A DNA stretch of 64,000 bases from Pseudochelatococcus lubricantis (lineage in GTDB: Bacteria > Pseudomonadota > Alphaproteobacteria > Rhizobiales > Beijerinckiaceae). A program made the translations under genes and the position numbers. Positions 55,612 to 64,000 of this stretch are shown piece by piece. Position 1 is the first letter of the stretch; every line of letters begins with the position of its first letter. Where the stretch lies: assembly GCF_011762225.1 (NCBI RefSeq), contig NZ_JAASQI010000002.1, positions 1 to 64,000 on the forward strand, in the 5' to 3' direction. The notes beneath the pieces are model-generated. The model was not told where the DNA came from. It ran no database searches and saw only the letters and a list, made by a program, of their open reading frames with translations.

Positions 55612-57282
55612 TCACGTCCTGGCGGCGAGCGCGCGGCGGCGGTCCACCGACGAGGGAATACGTAGCGATTCCCGGTACTTGGCAACCGTGCGCCGCGCCA
55701 CCTCGATGCCTTCCTCGCGCAGTTTCCGGACGAGGGCGTCGTCGGAGAGCACGTCGCGTGGCCCGGTTTCCGCGCCAATCAACTGGCGGATGCGATGGCG
55801 GACCGCCTCAGCCGCGTGGGTGTCGCCGCCATCGGCGGCGGCGACGGCAGCGGAGAAGAAGTACTTCATGGGGAAAACGCCCCTGTCGGTGCCGATGGCC
55901 TTGTTGGCCGTCACCCGCGAGATGGTCGATTCGTGCATCTCGATGGCGTCGGCCACCGTTTTCAGGTTGAGGGGGCGCAGATGCGCCGCGCCGTGGCGGA
56001 AGAACCCCTCCTGCTGGCGCACGATCTCGCTCGCCACCTTGAGAATGGTGCGGGCGCGCTGCTCTAGGCTGCGGGTCAGCCAGTCGCCGCTCTGCAGGCA
56101 TTCGGAAAGGAACGCGCGGTCGGCGTCGGAGCGGGTGCCCTGCATCAGCTTCACATGGTAGGCGCGGTTGAGCAGCACGCGCGGCAAAGTGTCCTCGTTC
56201 AGCTCTACGACGAAGCCGCCGTCACGGGCGCGGCGCACGAAGACATCGGGCACCAGAGTCTGCGCGGGCTCGTTGCCGAAGCCGCGCCCCGGCTTGGGAT
56301 CGAGCTGGCGCAACTCGGCGAGCATGTCGGCGAGGTCCTCCTGATCCACCCCGCACACCTTGCGCAGCGCCGCGTGATCGTGGCGGGCGACGAGTGCCAG
56401 GTTGGCGACAAGCGCCTGCATGGCGGGGTCGTAGCGGTCGCGCTCGCGCAATTGCAGCGCCAGGCATTCGGCGAGACTGCGCGCCCCGACGCCCGTGGGC
56501 TCGAAACTCTGCACCAGCGCCAGCACGCCCTCCACGCGCGCCTCGTCGACGCCAAGCCGCGCCGCGATGTCTGCCGTGGTCTCGACGAGATAGCCGGCGG
56601 CATCGATGGCATCGATGAGGAAGCGGCCGATCAGGCGCGCCTGCGCGTCCGTCGTGGCGAGATCGAGCTGGGCCGCGAGATGGTCGTAAAGGCTGATGCC
56701 GGCGGCGAGCGTCGCCTCCAGATCGGGTGCGTCGTCGAGATTGTGGCTGCCGCCGGACAGCGGCGGCGAGGACGACACCATCAGCCCCTCGTCGGCCGCG
56801 AGCGCCTCCGCTCGCGGCTGGCTGCCGTCGTCCTGGAACACGTTGTCGAAGGAGGTGCCGAAATCGGCCTCGATCGAATCGCGCTGCAACTGCGGTTCTT
56901 CCGGCGACCAGTCGCGCAGGCTCTCCAGATCCGTTGAGTCCGATTCCGCGAAGTCCGCCTCCGACGTGTCCGGATCCAGCGGCGTGCCGGGAGATGCGGC
57001 GTCGATCTCGTCCGGTCTGTCGCCAGTGACGTCCTGCGAGGTGTCTCGCGCGTCCGGCAGTTCCTCGCGTGCCAGTTCCCGCGTCGTTTCGTCGCGGCCT
57101 GTCTCGTCCGGCGCGGAGGCGTCGTCGACACGTTCGAGCAGCGGGTTGCGTTCGAGTTCGGTTTCGATGTGGGAGACGAGTTCGAGATGCGACAGCTGCA
57201 GCAAGCGGATCGCCTGCAGCAGTTGCGGTGTCAGCACGAGCGACTGGCTTTGGCGCAACTCCAGCCGGTGGGAAAGTCCCAT
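55612..57282 (-). CDS. rpoN: RNA polymerase sigma-54 factor RpoN
   Basis: This is a 556-residue sigma-54. Region I is glutamine- and leucine-rich (LRQSQSLVLTPQLLQAIRLL). Region II is a long acidic stretch (residues about 50-150) dense in aspartate and glutamate. The core-binding and DNA-binding regions follow, ending in the RpoN box ARRTVAKYRE near residue 535. It lies 119 bp after lptB on the same strand and before hpf and ptsN. It directs transcription of nitrogen-assimilation and other genes with enhancer-binding activators. Confidence 0.95.
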   Translation of the reverse strand: MGLSHRLELRQSQSLVLTPQLLQAIRLLQLSHLELVSHIETELERNPLLERVDDASAPDETGRDETTRELAREELPDARDTSQDVTGDRPDEIDAASPGTPLDPDTSEADFAESDSTDLESLRDWSPEEPQLQRDSIEADFGTSFDNVFQDDGSQPRAEALAADEGLMVSSSPPLSGGSHNLDDAPDLEATLAAGISLYDHLAAQLDLATTDAQARLIGRFLIDAIDAAGYLVETTADIAARLGVDEARVEGVLALVQSFEPTGVGARSLAECLALQLRERDRYDPAMQALVANLALVARHDHAALRKVCGVDQEDLADMLAELRQLDPKPGRGFGNEPAQTLVPDVFVRRARDGGFVVELNEDTLPRVLLNRAYHVKLMQGTRSDADRAFLSECLQSGDWLTRSLEQRARTILKVASEIVRQQEGFFRHGAAHLRPLNLKTVADAIEMHESTISRVTANKAIGTDRGVFPMKYFFSAAVAAADGGDTHAAEAVRHRIRQLIGAETGPRDVLSDDALVRKLREEGIEVARRTVAKYRESLRIPSSVDRRRALAART

Positions 57283-57401
57283 TGGCGCAACCCCGATTTC
57301 CCCTGCCGCCGGGCCTCAGAACCGGACAGCGGCACGCTTCTTGCTTGAAGTCTCTTTTCGTTATCTAGCGCCTTTGCGAGGTTCCGTCAAAGCTGCATTT
57401 G

Positions 57402-58229
57402 CTAAAGCTGGAAATCCTCGCCCAGATACAGGCGGCGCACGTCGGGGCTGGCGATGATTTCGGCGGGCGTGCCCTCCATCAGCACGCGGCCGGAGTGGAT
57501 GATGTAGGCGCGGTCGATCAGGCCCAAGGTCTCGCGCACGTTGTGGTCGGTGATCAGCACGCCGATGCGGCGGCGTGTGAGGTGGCGCACGAGGTTCTGG
57601 ATATCGCCCACGGCGATGGGATCGATGCCGGCGAAGGGCTCGTCGAGCAGCATGAAGGCCGGATCGCCCGCGAGAGCGCGCGCGATCTCGCAGCGCCGGC
57701 GCTCGCCGCCGGAGAGTGCGATGGAGGGCGACTTGCGCAGCCGCGCGATGTCGAATTCTTCGAGCAGCGCGTCGAGCTTCTTCTCCCGCGCCTTGCGGTC
57801 CCGCTCCACCACCTCGAGCACGGCACGCAGGTTGTCCTCGACGCTGAGGCCGCGGAAGATCGAGGCTTCCTGCGGCAGATAACCGATGCCGAGCCGCGCG
57901 CGCCGGTACATCGGCAGGCGGGTGATGTCGTGCCCCTCAAGCGTGATGGAGCCGAGATCGGCCGCCACGAGGCCGGTGATCATGTAGAAGATCGTCGTCT
58001 TGCCGGCGCCGTTGGGGCCGAGCAGGCCGACAGCTTCGCCCTTGCGCACGTGGAGCGAGGCGCTCTGCACCACCGTGCGGCCGCGATAGCTCTTCCGCAG
58101 CCCGTCGATGGCAAGGACACCGTCGTGCGTCAGCGGAACGGCGCGGAACCCGCCGCCCGCGTCGTCCGCCGGCAATGCATGGTCCGGGAAGGTGCCGGCG
58201 GGGCTGGCGGTGTCGGGCGAAAGCGTCAC
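57402..58229 (-). CDS. lptB: LPS export ABC transporter ATP-binding protein LptB
   Basis: This is a 275-residue ATPase that powers LPS extraction with LptF and LptG. Walker A GPNGAGKTT is at residues 71-79, the Q-loop in IGYLPQEASIFRGL, the signature ALSGGERRRCEIARALA near residue 170, and Walker B FMLLDEPFAGIDPIAVGDI near 190. An N-terminal extension of about 38 residues precedes the domain. The start is a GTG at 58229 with no strong ribosome site. It follows lptA by 39 bp. Confidence 0.94.
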   Translation of the reverse strand: MTLSPDTASPAGTFPDHALPADDAGGGFRAVPLTHDGVLAIDGLRKSYRGRTVVQSASLHVRKGEAVGLLGPNGAGKTTIFYMITGLVAADLGSITLEGHDITRLPMYRRARLGIGYLPQEASIFRGLSVEDNLRAVLEVVERDRKAREKKLDALLEEFDIARLRKSPSIALSGGERRRCEIARALAGDPAFMLLDEPFAGIDPIAVGDIQNLVRHLTRRRIGVLITDHNVRETLGLIDRAYIIHSGRVLMEGTPAEIIASPDVRRLYLGEDFQL

Positions 58230-58268
58230 GAAGATATCCCGGTTCGATGTGGTTGCGAGGAAAGGCCG

Positions 58269-58892
58269 TTACTTCGGCGGATTGCCGCTGCCGGGGACGA
58301 ACACGCCCTGCACGCGGCCGCCCGGTTTGGCGACGCAATTGGCGATACTGGTGTCGAGGTTGTAGACGATCCGGTCGCACTGCTGGACGTTCTTGCCCTG
58401 GCTCAGCGCCACCTTGCCGGTCAGCACGACGGTGTTGGAATCCCGGTCGAACACGGCGTGCTGCCCTGTCGCCGTCTGGTCCTTGGAGACGACGGTGACC
58501 GGCCCCTCGCAATCGAGCTTGCGGATGTTGTTGTTGCCGCCGGGGCCACCAGGGCCGCCGGACGCGGGTGCCGGTGCGGCGCCGGCGGCGTTGCCCGTCG
58601 CGCTCTGCTCATAGAAGACGTTCAGCGACGAGCAGCGCATGGTGGTTTCACCCTGCACCGCGACGACATTGCCGGTGAAGGTGGCGCGCTTTTCCTTGTC
58701 GAAGATGTCGAGCCGGTCGGCGTCGATCTTGATCGGATCCTTGCCGGAGCCCAGGCCGCCGAGCGGCTGGCTGCCGGGGCGCTGCGCCTGTGCCTGTGCG
58801 TCGGCCGCGGCGATCGATAGCATCGGCGCGAGAAGGGCCGCCATCAGCAGCGCGCCGCGCGAAATCCGCCCGTGTTTCCCGACGAGCGGCAT
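58269..58892 (-). CDS. lptA: Periplasmic LPS transport protein LptA
   Basis: This is a 207-residue periplasmic bridge protein of the LPS transport chain. A signal peptide (hydrophobic LLMAALLAPMLSIAAADAQA) opens the protein. The OstA-type beta-jellyroll follows (IKIDADRLDIFDKEKRATFTG, then GQHAVFDRDSNTVVLTGKVAL). A glycine/proline/alanine-rich insert (SGGPGGPGGNNN) interrupts it near residue 110. The start is uncertain: ATG 58892 has AGGGA seven bases upstream, while 58913 and 58925 are in frame. It lies between lptC and lptB. Confidence 0.9.
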   Translation of the reverse strand: MPLVGKHGRISRGALLMAALLAPMLSIAAADAQAQAQRPGSQPLGGLGSGKDPIKIDADRLDIFDKEKRATFTGNVVAVQGETTMRCSSLNVFYEQSATGNAAGAAPAPASGGPGGPGGNNNIRKLDCEGPVTVVSKDQTATGQHAVFDRDSNTVVLTGKVALSQGKNVQQCDRIVYNLDTSIANCVAKPGGRVQGVFVPGSGNPPK

Positions 58893-59006
58893 GTCTGTTC
58901 CCTGCTGTTCCATCGTCCGTTCCATCCTGTCCCGCAGCGCGCCAGCGGTCGCCTCTCGCCCGGCCGCCCTCCGGCCGGTGCCCCGCCGCCGGCCGTTTTT
59001 AGCAGA

Positions 59007-59672
59007 TTATTTCCCGCCATCCAGAATCGCGTGTACGCGACCTTCGAAAACGATATGCTTGCCATTGTCCGAAATGTCGAGCCTGTCGGCGGAAATCGTG
59101 CCTTCGGTGATCGTGACGGTCACCGGCTCGCTGGAGACGACGCGCCCGCCCTTGAAGTCGACGGCGGCGGAGGAGAGCTTCGCCTCGTAGCCGGTGTCGG
59201 TGCGCACGCGGACATCGCCCGCGAGGTTCAGGGATTCCTTCTGCGAATCGTAGATGCCGCTGCGGGCGTTGATCTCGGCCTTGCCGCCGCCGTCGAGGCT
59301 GATCTGCCCGGTGATCTGCTGCAGTTCGACGACGGATGGGTTCTTCACGTCCTGCGTGGCGGAGGCCGCCGTCATCTCGTAGGGCTGCGTGCCCGCGCGG
59401 AAGCCGGAGAGCCTGGGGGCGTCCATGGTAATTTTCGAGCCGGACAGCGAGACCGGCCCGAGGCTCAGGCCGCCGATGCTGCGGAGCGGGTCCAGAATGC
59501 CGATCATGGCCACCGCCGCCACCGCCGCCAGGGCGGCGATGGGGATGAGCCGTTTCATGGCCCGCACGCGCGCCGAATGCCGGAGCGCCGCCTTGTAGGC
59601 GGCAGGCGTGATCCCGGCGGGCGGCGGATCGACCGGGGCGCGGCGGGCGCGCGGGGAAGAAGCGTCAGTCAA
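59007..59672 (-). CDS. lptC: LPS export system protein LptC
   Basis: This is a 221-residue LptC, the single-span inner-membrane protein that passes LPS from LptBFG to LptA. A cytoplasmic N-terminus of about 38 residues ends RHSARVRAMKRL and is followed by one transmembrane helix (IPIAALAAVAAVAMIGIL). The periplasmic beta-jellyroll follows (KITMDAPRLSGFRAGTQPYEM, LNLAGDVRVRTDTGYEAKL). The start is a TTG at 59672 with no obvious ribosome site; an internal ATG just before the helix would remove the conserved HSARVR segment. Confidence 0.88.
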   Translation of the reverse strand: MTDASSPRARRAPVDPPPAGITPAAYKAALRHSARVRAMKRLIPIAALAAVAAVAMIGILDPLRSIGGLSLGPVSLSGSKITMDAPRLSGFRAGTQPYEMTAASATQDVKNPSVVELQQITGQISLDGGGKAEINARSGIYDSQKESLNLAGDVRVRTDTGYEAKLSSAAVDFKGGRVVSSEPVTVTITEGTISADRLDISDNGKHIVFEGRVHAILDGGK

Positions 59673-59906
59673 AAGGCGTCCGTCTTCGGTTGTGGCGCCG
59701 CGCGGCGGGGTGCCGGGCGGACGGAATACCTGTCATCAGGCAACCTGCGGTCAGGATACCTGAATTCGGATGACCGTTATATAGTACAGAGGGCGCGTCC
59801 CTTCCAAGGGCGGCGACGCGGCCGGAATATCGTCCCGGCCGATCCGTTCGTCCGGCCTGTCCATCCGGCCGTGCCCGATCCTGTCCGCCTCGGACCCGCC
59901 GGGCCG

Positions 59907-60521
59907 TCACATATGGGCGAAGATATCCGTCTCCGGCCAGCCGGCGAGGTCGAGCCGGGCGCGTGTCGGCAGGAAGGCGAAGCAGGCGCGGGCGATGTCG
60001 GTCCGCTTCTCCCGCGCCAGCATGGCGTCGAGCTTTTCCTTGAGAGCGTGCAGGTGGAGAACGTCGGAGGCGGCGTAGGTAAGCTGCGCGTCGCTCAGTG
60101 TCTCCGCCGCCCAGTCCGACGATTGCTGCTGCTTGGAAATCTCTACGCCGAGCAATTCCCGCAGGTTGTCCTTCAGGCCGTGGCGGTCCGTGTAGGTGCG
60201 CACGAGTTTCGAGGCGATCTTGGTGCAGTAGACCGGCTGTGGCATCACGCCGAAGGTGTGGAAAAGTACCGCGAGATCGAAGCGGGCGAAGTGGAAGATC
60301 TTGAGGACGTTCTCGTCGGCCAGCAGCCGGATCAGGTTCTCGGGGCGCGGGCCGTCGCGCCGGATCTGCACCACGTCGGCCGATCCGTCTCCGGCCGAAA
60401 GCTGCACCACGCAAAGCCGGTCCCGATGGGGATTGAGGCCGAGCGTTTCCGTGTCGACGGCGACCGAATCACCGAAGTCGATTCCGGCGGGCAGATCGCC
60501 CGAGTGGAGCCTGATGGTCAT
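59907..60521 (-). CDS. rnd: Ribonuclease D-like 3'-5' exonuclease
   Basis: This is a 204-residue DEDD-type 3'-5' exonuclease domain protein, the short RNase D form common in alphaproteobacteria without HRDC domains. Exo I is AVDTETLGLNP near residue 21, Exo II IFHFARFDLAVL near residue 75, and Exo III YAASDVLHLHAL near residue 150 (tyrosine-type). GAGGT precedes ATG 60521. It lies 234 bp upstream of lptC on the same strand. Likely substrates are tRNA or other RNA 3' ends. Confidence 0.9.
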   Translation of the reverse strand: MTIRLHSGDLPAGIDFGDSVAVDTETLGLNPHRDRLCVVQLSAGDGSADVVQIRRDGPRPENLIRLLADENVLKIFHFARFDLAVLFHTFGVMPQPVYCTKIASKLVRTYTDRHGLKDNLRELLGVEISKQQQSSDWAAETLSDAQLTYAASDVLHLHALKEKLDAMLAREKRTDIARACFAFLPTRARLDLAGWPETDIFAHM

Positions 60522-61238
60522 GGCAGGACCTCTTGTCTCAAGACATGCGGCAAGCGCGACATGCGGCAGGCGCGGCAGCGGGCCGGAACCGGCGGAACGC
60601 CACGCCCGGCTGTCGCGAGCGTCCCATGATACCCAAGTTTCCGACGTACCCAAGCTTCCGGTGCGCCTGCGGGCTTTAACACCCGCATGCCCGATCGACA
60701 AGGCCCCTGTTCATGCGGTCTGTATCCACAAGACCCGCCTGTGCGGCGCGGCTCCGTGCCGGAGGTTTTTGCCGGAACCGATTGAACAGCCTGCGGGGCG
60801 ATGCTATCGATCGGCGCGGAAGACAGCCGGGATCGCCTTCCCGGGCAGGCTGCAACGGAGCCGTTTCGCTTTTCGCCGAAGCGTCCGAACGGCTCGCGGT
60901 CATAGCTCTGTCGCGCTTTCGGGCCGGAGAGGCGGCCTCCGCCCCTCCCGAAAGCGTTGTGGCATGCGGAGCGACGATAGCCATGGGTTCGCGTATCGAT
61001 GGGGTGTATGCCGATTGGCCGAAGGCGCCGGTTCATGCAAACCGGGGCGAAACGGCTGCAGCGCCGCTGCATCGACCTTTCAAGTCGATCCACCGAACGC
61101 TCAAGCTGACGTTTTCATTGCCGCTCGTATGTGCGAATGTAATATAAAACGGGCCGGTCACCTGTTTAACCGAAGATAGATACTGGTCAGCGCGGCGATT
61201 GATCGATCCTTGCCTGATCTGCAGCGTGTGTGGGGAAC
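60522..61238. other. Long intergenic region between rnd and the glycan locus
   Basis: This 717-bp gap has no gene I can support; frames crossing it are arginine-rich shadows. Features seen are two direct copies of tacccaag(t/c)ttccg near 60629-60661, a strong hairpin at 60914-60956 (10-bp outer stem cgctttcggg with further pairing inside), and TGTGGCA at 60958-60964. It probably holds the promoters of both flanking genes and a structured leader. Confidence 0.5.
60914..60956. promoter_or_regulatory. Large hairpin in the glycan-locus leader
   Basis: A perfect 10-bp outer stem (cgctttcggg and cccgaaagcg) encloses a second GC-rich stem (gaggcgg against ccgcccctc with one bulge). It lies about 280 bp before the methyltransferase gene. 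It has no T-run. It may be part of a leader, a small RNA or an upstream terminator. Confidence 0.5.
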
Positions 61239-62795
61239 ATGTCCGATCAACCGTCCATCGAACAACTGCTCACCCGAATCCGCAAGGAAGCGCACGGCTT
61301 CGCGATCCCTTCGCAGGGAAATCCGGCCCGCCGCGCGTCGCTGACGCTCGCCACCGCGCCCGTCGACCTCATCGATATCGATGCGAGGCTGGAGGCCATC
61401 GAGCGGCGGCTTGAGCGGGATGCGGCCTCGCTGCCCCCGACGATCGCGGAACTGCGAACGGGCCTGCAGGCGCAGGCTTCCGCCATCGCCGCGCAGCGGG
61501 ACCGCATGGCGGCCATCGACAGGGCAGAGAACGAAATCCGCATCCTGCGCGAGCGGCTGCGGGTTCTCAGCCTTGCGCCATCGGACCGCGACGGGTCCGA
61601 TGCCCCCGCCGCGCGGGCGACGGAGGGCGAAGGGGCCGAGAGCACATGGGCGGAGGGCCGTTCGCCGCTCGCACCGCGCGACCGGCTGGACCTCTGGCCG
61701 CAACTGCTGCTGGAGGAAGGTGACGTCTTCCTTAACAACGCCTACCGGGTGCTGCTCGACCGGGATATCGATCTGCCGGGGCTCGACGGCTACAGACACA
61801 AGCTCGCGGAGGGGCGCGGGCGCCTTGAAATCCTGTGCGACATCTCGTCCTCGCCCGAGTTCGTCGCGCGCGGCAAGGATGACCCGACGTTGCGCCGCCA
61901 GAGGCGAATCTTTTCCTGGGCGCGGTGGGTAGATCGCGCGCCCTTCCGCTTCCTGTCCCGGCCGCTTTACCGGTTCCTGCGCAGCAACGAGAACGGCATT
62001 CTGGCCGTGCAGGCGGCGCGCGTCGCGCTGGCGGCCCGCGGCACCGTCGCGGCGCTGGGCGAGCGGCTTAACGCGGGGAACGGCGGCGGGGACAACGCGG
62101 TGGCGACCGATCCGCGCCTCGACGCCTATTACCTGGCATTCGAGAACGCCATGCGCGGGCCGGAGGACGTGATCCGGGCGCGCCACGGCTACTATCTCGA
62201 CACGCTGGCGGCGGTGAAGTCCGTCTGCGACGGCCCGATTCTCGATCTCGGCTCCGGGCGCGGCGAGTGGCTCGGGCTGCTGCGCGACTGCGGCTACGAG
62301 GCGCGCGGCATTGACCTCAGCCCGGCGATGGTCAGCGTCTGCCGCGACAAGGGCCTCGACGTCACCCACAACGACGCGCTGTCGGCGCTGCGCGCCGTGC
62401 CGGACAGCAGCCTCTCGGTGGTGAGCGGCTTCCACATCATCGAGCACCTGCCGTTTCCCGTGCTGTTCTCGCTGTTCGAGGAGGCGTTCCGCGTACTGCA
62501 GCCGGGCGGACTCGTGCTCTTCGAGACGCCCAATCCCGAGAACGTGTTCGTCGGCAGCTATTCCTTCTATCACGATCCGACGCACCGCCACCCGCTGACG
62601 CCCGTCACCATGGGCTTTCTGGCGCGCTACCACGGTTTCGAGACGGTCGACATCGCCCGCCTGCATCCGCACGATCCGGAAACGGCGGTGCGGGAGGAAG
62701 GTCCGGTGGCGGATCGTTTCAACGCGCTGTTCTATGGCCCGCAGGACTATGCCATCCTCGCACACAAGCCGCGCGAGGAGTATCCGTCCGTATGA
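61239..62795 (+). CDS. DUF4214 and SAM-dependent methyltransferase fusion
   Basis: This is a 518-residue protein. After a coiled-coil-like N-terminal 100 residues comes a DUF4214-type segment (residues about 155-225: VFLNNAYRVLLDRDIDLPGL, then SSSPEFVARGK). A class I methyltransferase domain follows from about residue 325 (ILDLGSGRGEWLGLLRDCGYEARGIDLSPAMV, then SGFHIIEHLPFPVLFSLFEEAFRVLQPGG). The start ATG 61239 follows GTGGGGA; a GTG at 61230 is in frame. The stop overlaps the next gene as ATGA. Such proteins occur in surface polysaccharide or glycan loci; a role in capping or modifying a glycan is inferred from the glycosyltransferase neighbours. Confidence 0.86.
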   Translation: MSDQPSIEQLLTRIRKEAHGFAIPSQGNPARRASLTLATAPVDLIDIDARLEAIERRLERDAASLPPTIAELRTGLQAQASAIAAQRDRMAAIDRAENEIRILRERLRVLSLAPSDRDGSDAPAARATEGEGAESTWAEGRSPLAPRDRLDLWPQLLLEEGDVFLNNAYRVLLDRDIDLPGLDGYRHKLAEGRGRLEILCDISSSPEFVARGKDDPTLRRQRRIFSWARWVDRAPFRFLSRPLYRFLRSNENGILAVQAARVALAARGTVAALGERLNAGNGGGDNAVATDPRLDAYYLAFENAMRGPEDVIRARHGYYLDTLAAVKSVCDGPILDLGSGRGEWLGLLRDCGYEARGIDLSPAMVSVCRDKGLDVTHNDALSALRAVPDSSLSVVSGFHIIEHLPFPVLFSLFEEAFRVLQPGGLVLFETPNPENVFVGSYSFYHDPTHRHPLTPVTMGFLARYHGFETVDIARLHPHDPETAVREEGPVADRFNALFYGPQDYAILAHKPREEYPSV

Positions 62796-63817
62796 GGTTG
62801 ATCGTCACCGTCAATGCCACGCCGTTCCTGACCGGTGGGGCCACCTATCATTTCGCGGGACTGGTGGATGCGCTGCAGGCGCGCGGCCATGAGGTGGAGA
62901 CGCTGCGGTTTCCCTTCACGTTCCATCCCGAGGCCAGCATCGAACGGCTGATGAACTGGTGCGAGACGCTGGACCTGACGGCCCCCAACGGCCAGCATGT
63001 CGACAAGGTCATCAGCCTCCAGTTCCCCGGCTATGGCGTGCGGCATCCCCACCACGTCGTCTGGGTGATGCACCAGCACCGCGCGGTGTACGATCTCTAC
63101 GCGGGGGAGGATGCGTCGCCGGAGGTGCAACGCCTGCACGACCTTATCCACGACTACGACAAGCGTGTGCTGGCGCGCGCGGAGCGGATATTCGCCAACT
63201 CGCGCAATGTCAGCACGCGCCTCCTGCGCTACAACGGCATCGCCGCCGAGCCGCTCTACCATCCGCCGCCGCTGGCGGAATTCTACCGCTGCGACGAGGC
63301 GCTGGACTACGTCTTCCTGCCGAGCCGCATGGAGGCACTGAAGCGCCAGGATCTGGTGCTGGAGGCGGCGAAGCTTTGGCGTTCGCCCGTCATCTGCGTG
63401 CTGGCGGGCCGGGGCGGTCTGCTGGAGCAGAACAGGCAGTTCGTGGCCGAGAACGATTTGGGCGGCAAGGTCGTCATTCTGGAGGATTGTCCGGATGCCG
63501 AGAAGCTCGCCCTCTACGCCAATTGCCTCGGGGTGATCTACCCGCCGCGCGACGAGGATTACGGCTATGTCACGCTTGAGGCGCAACTTGCCGCCAAGCC
63601 CGTCATCACCTGCGCCGATTCGGGTGGCCCGCTCGAGTTCGTCGCGGACGGGGAGGAGGGCTTCATCGTCGAGCCGACCGCGCAGGGCATCGCCGACGCG
63701 GTCGACCGGCTGTGGAGCGACCGCGCCAAGGCGCGGGACATGGGCAGGCTGGGGCTCGCCCGCTATCTGGAACGGGACATTTCCTGGGACACGGTCGTCG
63801 GCCGCCTGACCGAGTGA
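62792..63817 (+). CDS. Glycosyltransferase (GT4-like)
   Basis: This is a 341-residue GT-B fold glycosyltransferase of group 1 (GT4) type. The C-terminal donor-binding half is clear: KVVILEDCPDAEKLALYANCLG, then YPPRDEDYGYVTLEAQLAAKPVITCADSGGPLEFVADGEEGFI with the EX7E-type segment near residue 265. The N-terminal half begins MRLIVTVNATPFLTGGATYH and contains IFANSRNVSTRLLRYNGI. It overlaps the methyltransferase stop by 4 bp (ATGA), indicating coupled expression. The sugar and acceptor are unknown; surface glycan synthesis is the likely pathway. Confidence 0.88.
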   Translation: MRLIVTVNATPFLTGGATYHFAGLVDALQARGHEVETLRFPFTFHPEASIERLMNWCETLDLTAPNGQHVDKVISLQFPGYGVRHPHHVVWVMHQHRAVYDLYAGEDASPEVQRLHDLIHDYDKRVLARAERIFANSRNVSTRLLRYNGIAAEPLYHPPPLAEFYRCDEALDYVFLPSRMEALKRQDLVLEAAKLWRSPVICVLAGRGGLLEQNRQFVAENDLGGKVVILEDCPDAEKLALYANCLGVIYPPRDEDYGYVTLEAQLAAKPVITCADSGGPLEFVADGEEGFIVEPTAQGIADAVDRLWSDRAKARDMGRLGLARYLERDISWDTVVGRLTE

Positions 63818-63859
63818 CCGCGCAACCCGCAAGGACGCGCAACCTACGACGGATCGAAG

Positions 63860-64000
63860 ATGAAAATCGCGGTGATCGCTCCAAGTCCCGTGCCATTCGC
63901 CTTTGGCGGCGCGGAGCGCGTCTGGCTCGGGCTGACGCAGTACTACGCCTATGAGACGAAGCATGTCTGCGAACTGATCAAGGTGCCGACGCTGGAGCGG
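63860..64000 (+). CDS. Glycosyltransferase, N-terminal part (cut by window end)
   Basis: Only the first 47 codons are present. The start MKIAVIAPSPVPFAFGGAER is characteristic of GT4-type glycosyltransferases (glycine-rich loop at the N-terminal domain start). It begins 42 bp after the previous glycosyltransferase on the same strand. A purine-rich GGATCGAAG precedes the ATG. It continues the probable surface-glycan operon beyond the window. Confidence 0.75.
   Translation, partial: MKIAVIAPSPVPFAFGGAERVWLGLTQYYAYETKHVCELIKVPTLER

Noticed and set aside
60713-61147. A 144-codon plus-strand frame in the rnd-methyltransferase gap
   Set aside because: No ribosome site and no family resemblance; its composition is that of a frame shadow, and it spans the 60914-60956 hairpin.

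Overview
The window is GC-rich DNA with rhizobial-type (Hyphomicrobiales, Alphaproteobacteria) character. The signs are an Omp2-like porin, TrcR (DUF1013), the order rnd-lptC-lptA-lptB-rpoN-hpf-ptsN, an imuA-imuB-dnaE2 cassette, a short alphaproteobacterial flagellin, and short dispersed intergenic palindromes. It looks chromosomal. I see no tRNA or rRNA gene, CRISPR array, transposase, integrase or prophage gene.

Layout. 1-7070: YceI-like protein, Acg-type flavoprotein, Zn-alcohol dehydrogenase, porin, trcR and yebC. 7268-12542: FAH-family hydrolase, then a valine-type block (enoyl-CoA hydratase, mmsB, mmsA) divergent from a LysR regulator. 12534-19848: an AraC regulator divergent from an acyl-CoA activation and beta-oxidation set (acyl-CoA ligase, SDR dehydrogenase, thiolase, acyl-CoA dehydrogenase, CaiB/racemase-type protein), which may handle 2-methyl-branched acyl-CoAs. 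19921-29324: a Liv-type ABC importer flanked by two AMP-forming ligase genes, with a Crp/Fnr regulator upstream. 29504-36643: a small hydrolase and a complete leucine/isovalerate operon in liuABCDE order, divergent from a second AraC regulator (36771-37823). 37857-42301: ugpBAEC behind a three-repeat PHO box. 42410-46616: TerC-like protein, MFS exporter and a lone flagellin. 46891-52458: imuA-imuB-dnaE2 mutasome. 52619-53749: an orphan PotF-like binding protein. 54169-60521: ptsN, hpf, rpoN, lptB, lptA, lptC and rnd. 61239-64000: the start of a surface-glycan locus (DUF4214-methyltransferase and two glycosyltransferases, the last cut by the window end).

Functionally, much of the window serves branched-chain or short-chain acyl-CoA catabolism. 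It carries valine, leucine and probably isoleucine-type modules, a Liv-type importer and several local regulators. The rest is housekeeping: envelope transport, sigma-54 and nitrogen PTS, SOS mutagenesis, and phosphate-starvation uptake of glycerol-3-phosphate.

I found no clearly new biological system. The items most worth checking are two families of dispersed intergenic repeats (one pair 105 bp long and about 93% identical), a recurrent TGTGGCA motif in promoter gaps, a repeated half-site operator between mmsA and its LysR gene, a 15-bp minisatellite between yebC and trcR, and the Liv importer paired with a ligase-like protein that lacks the usual ATP loop.
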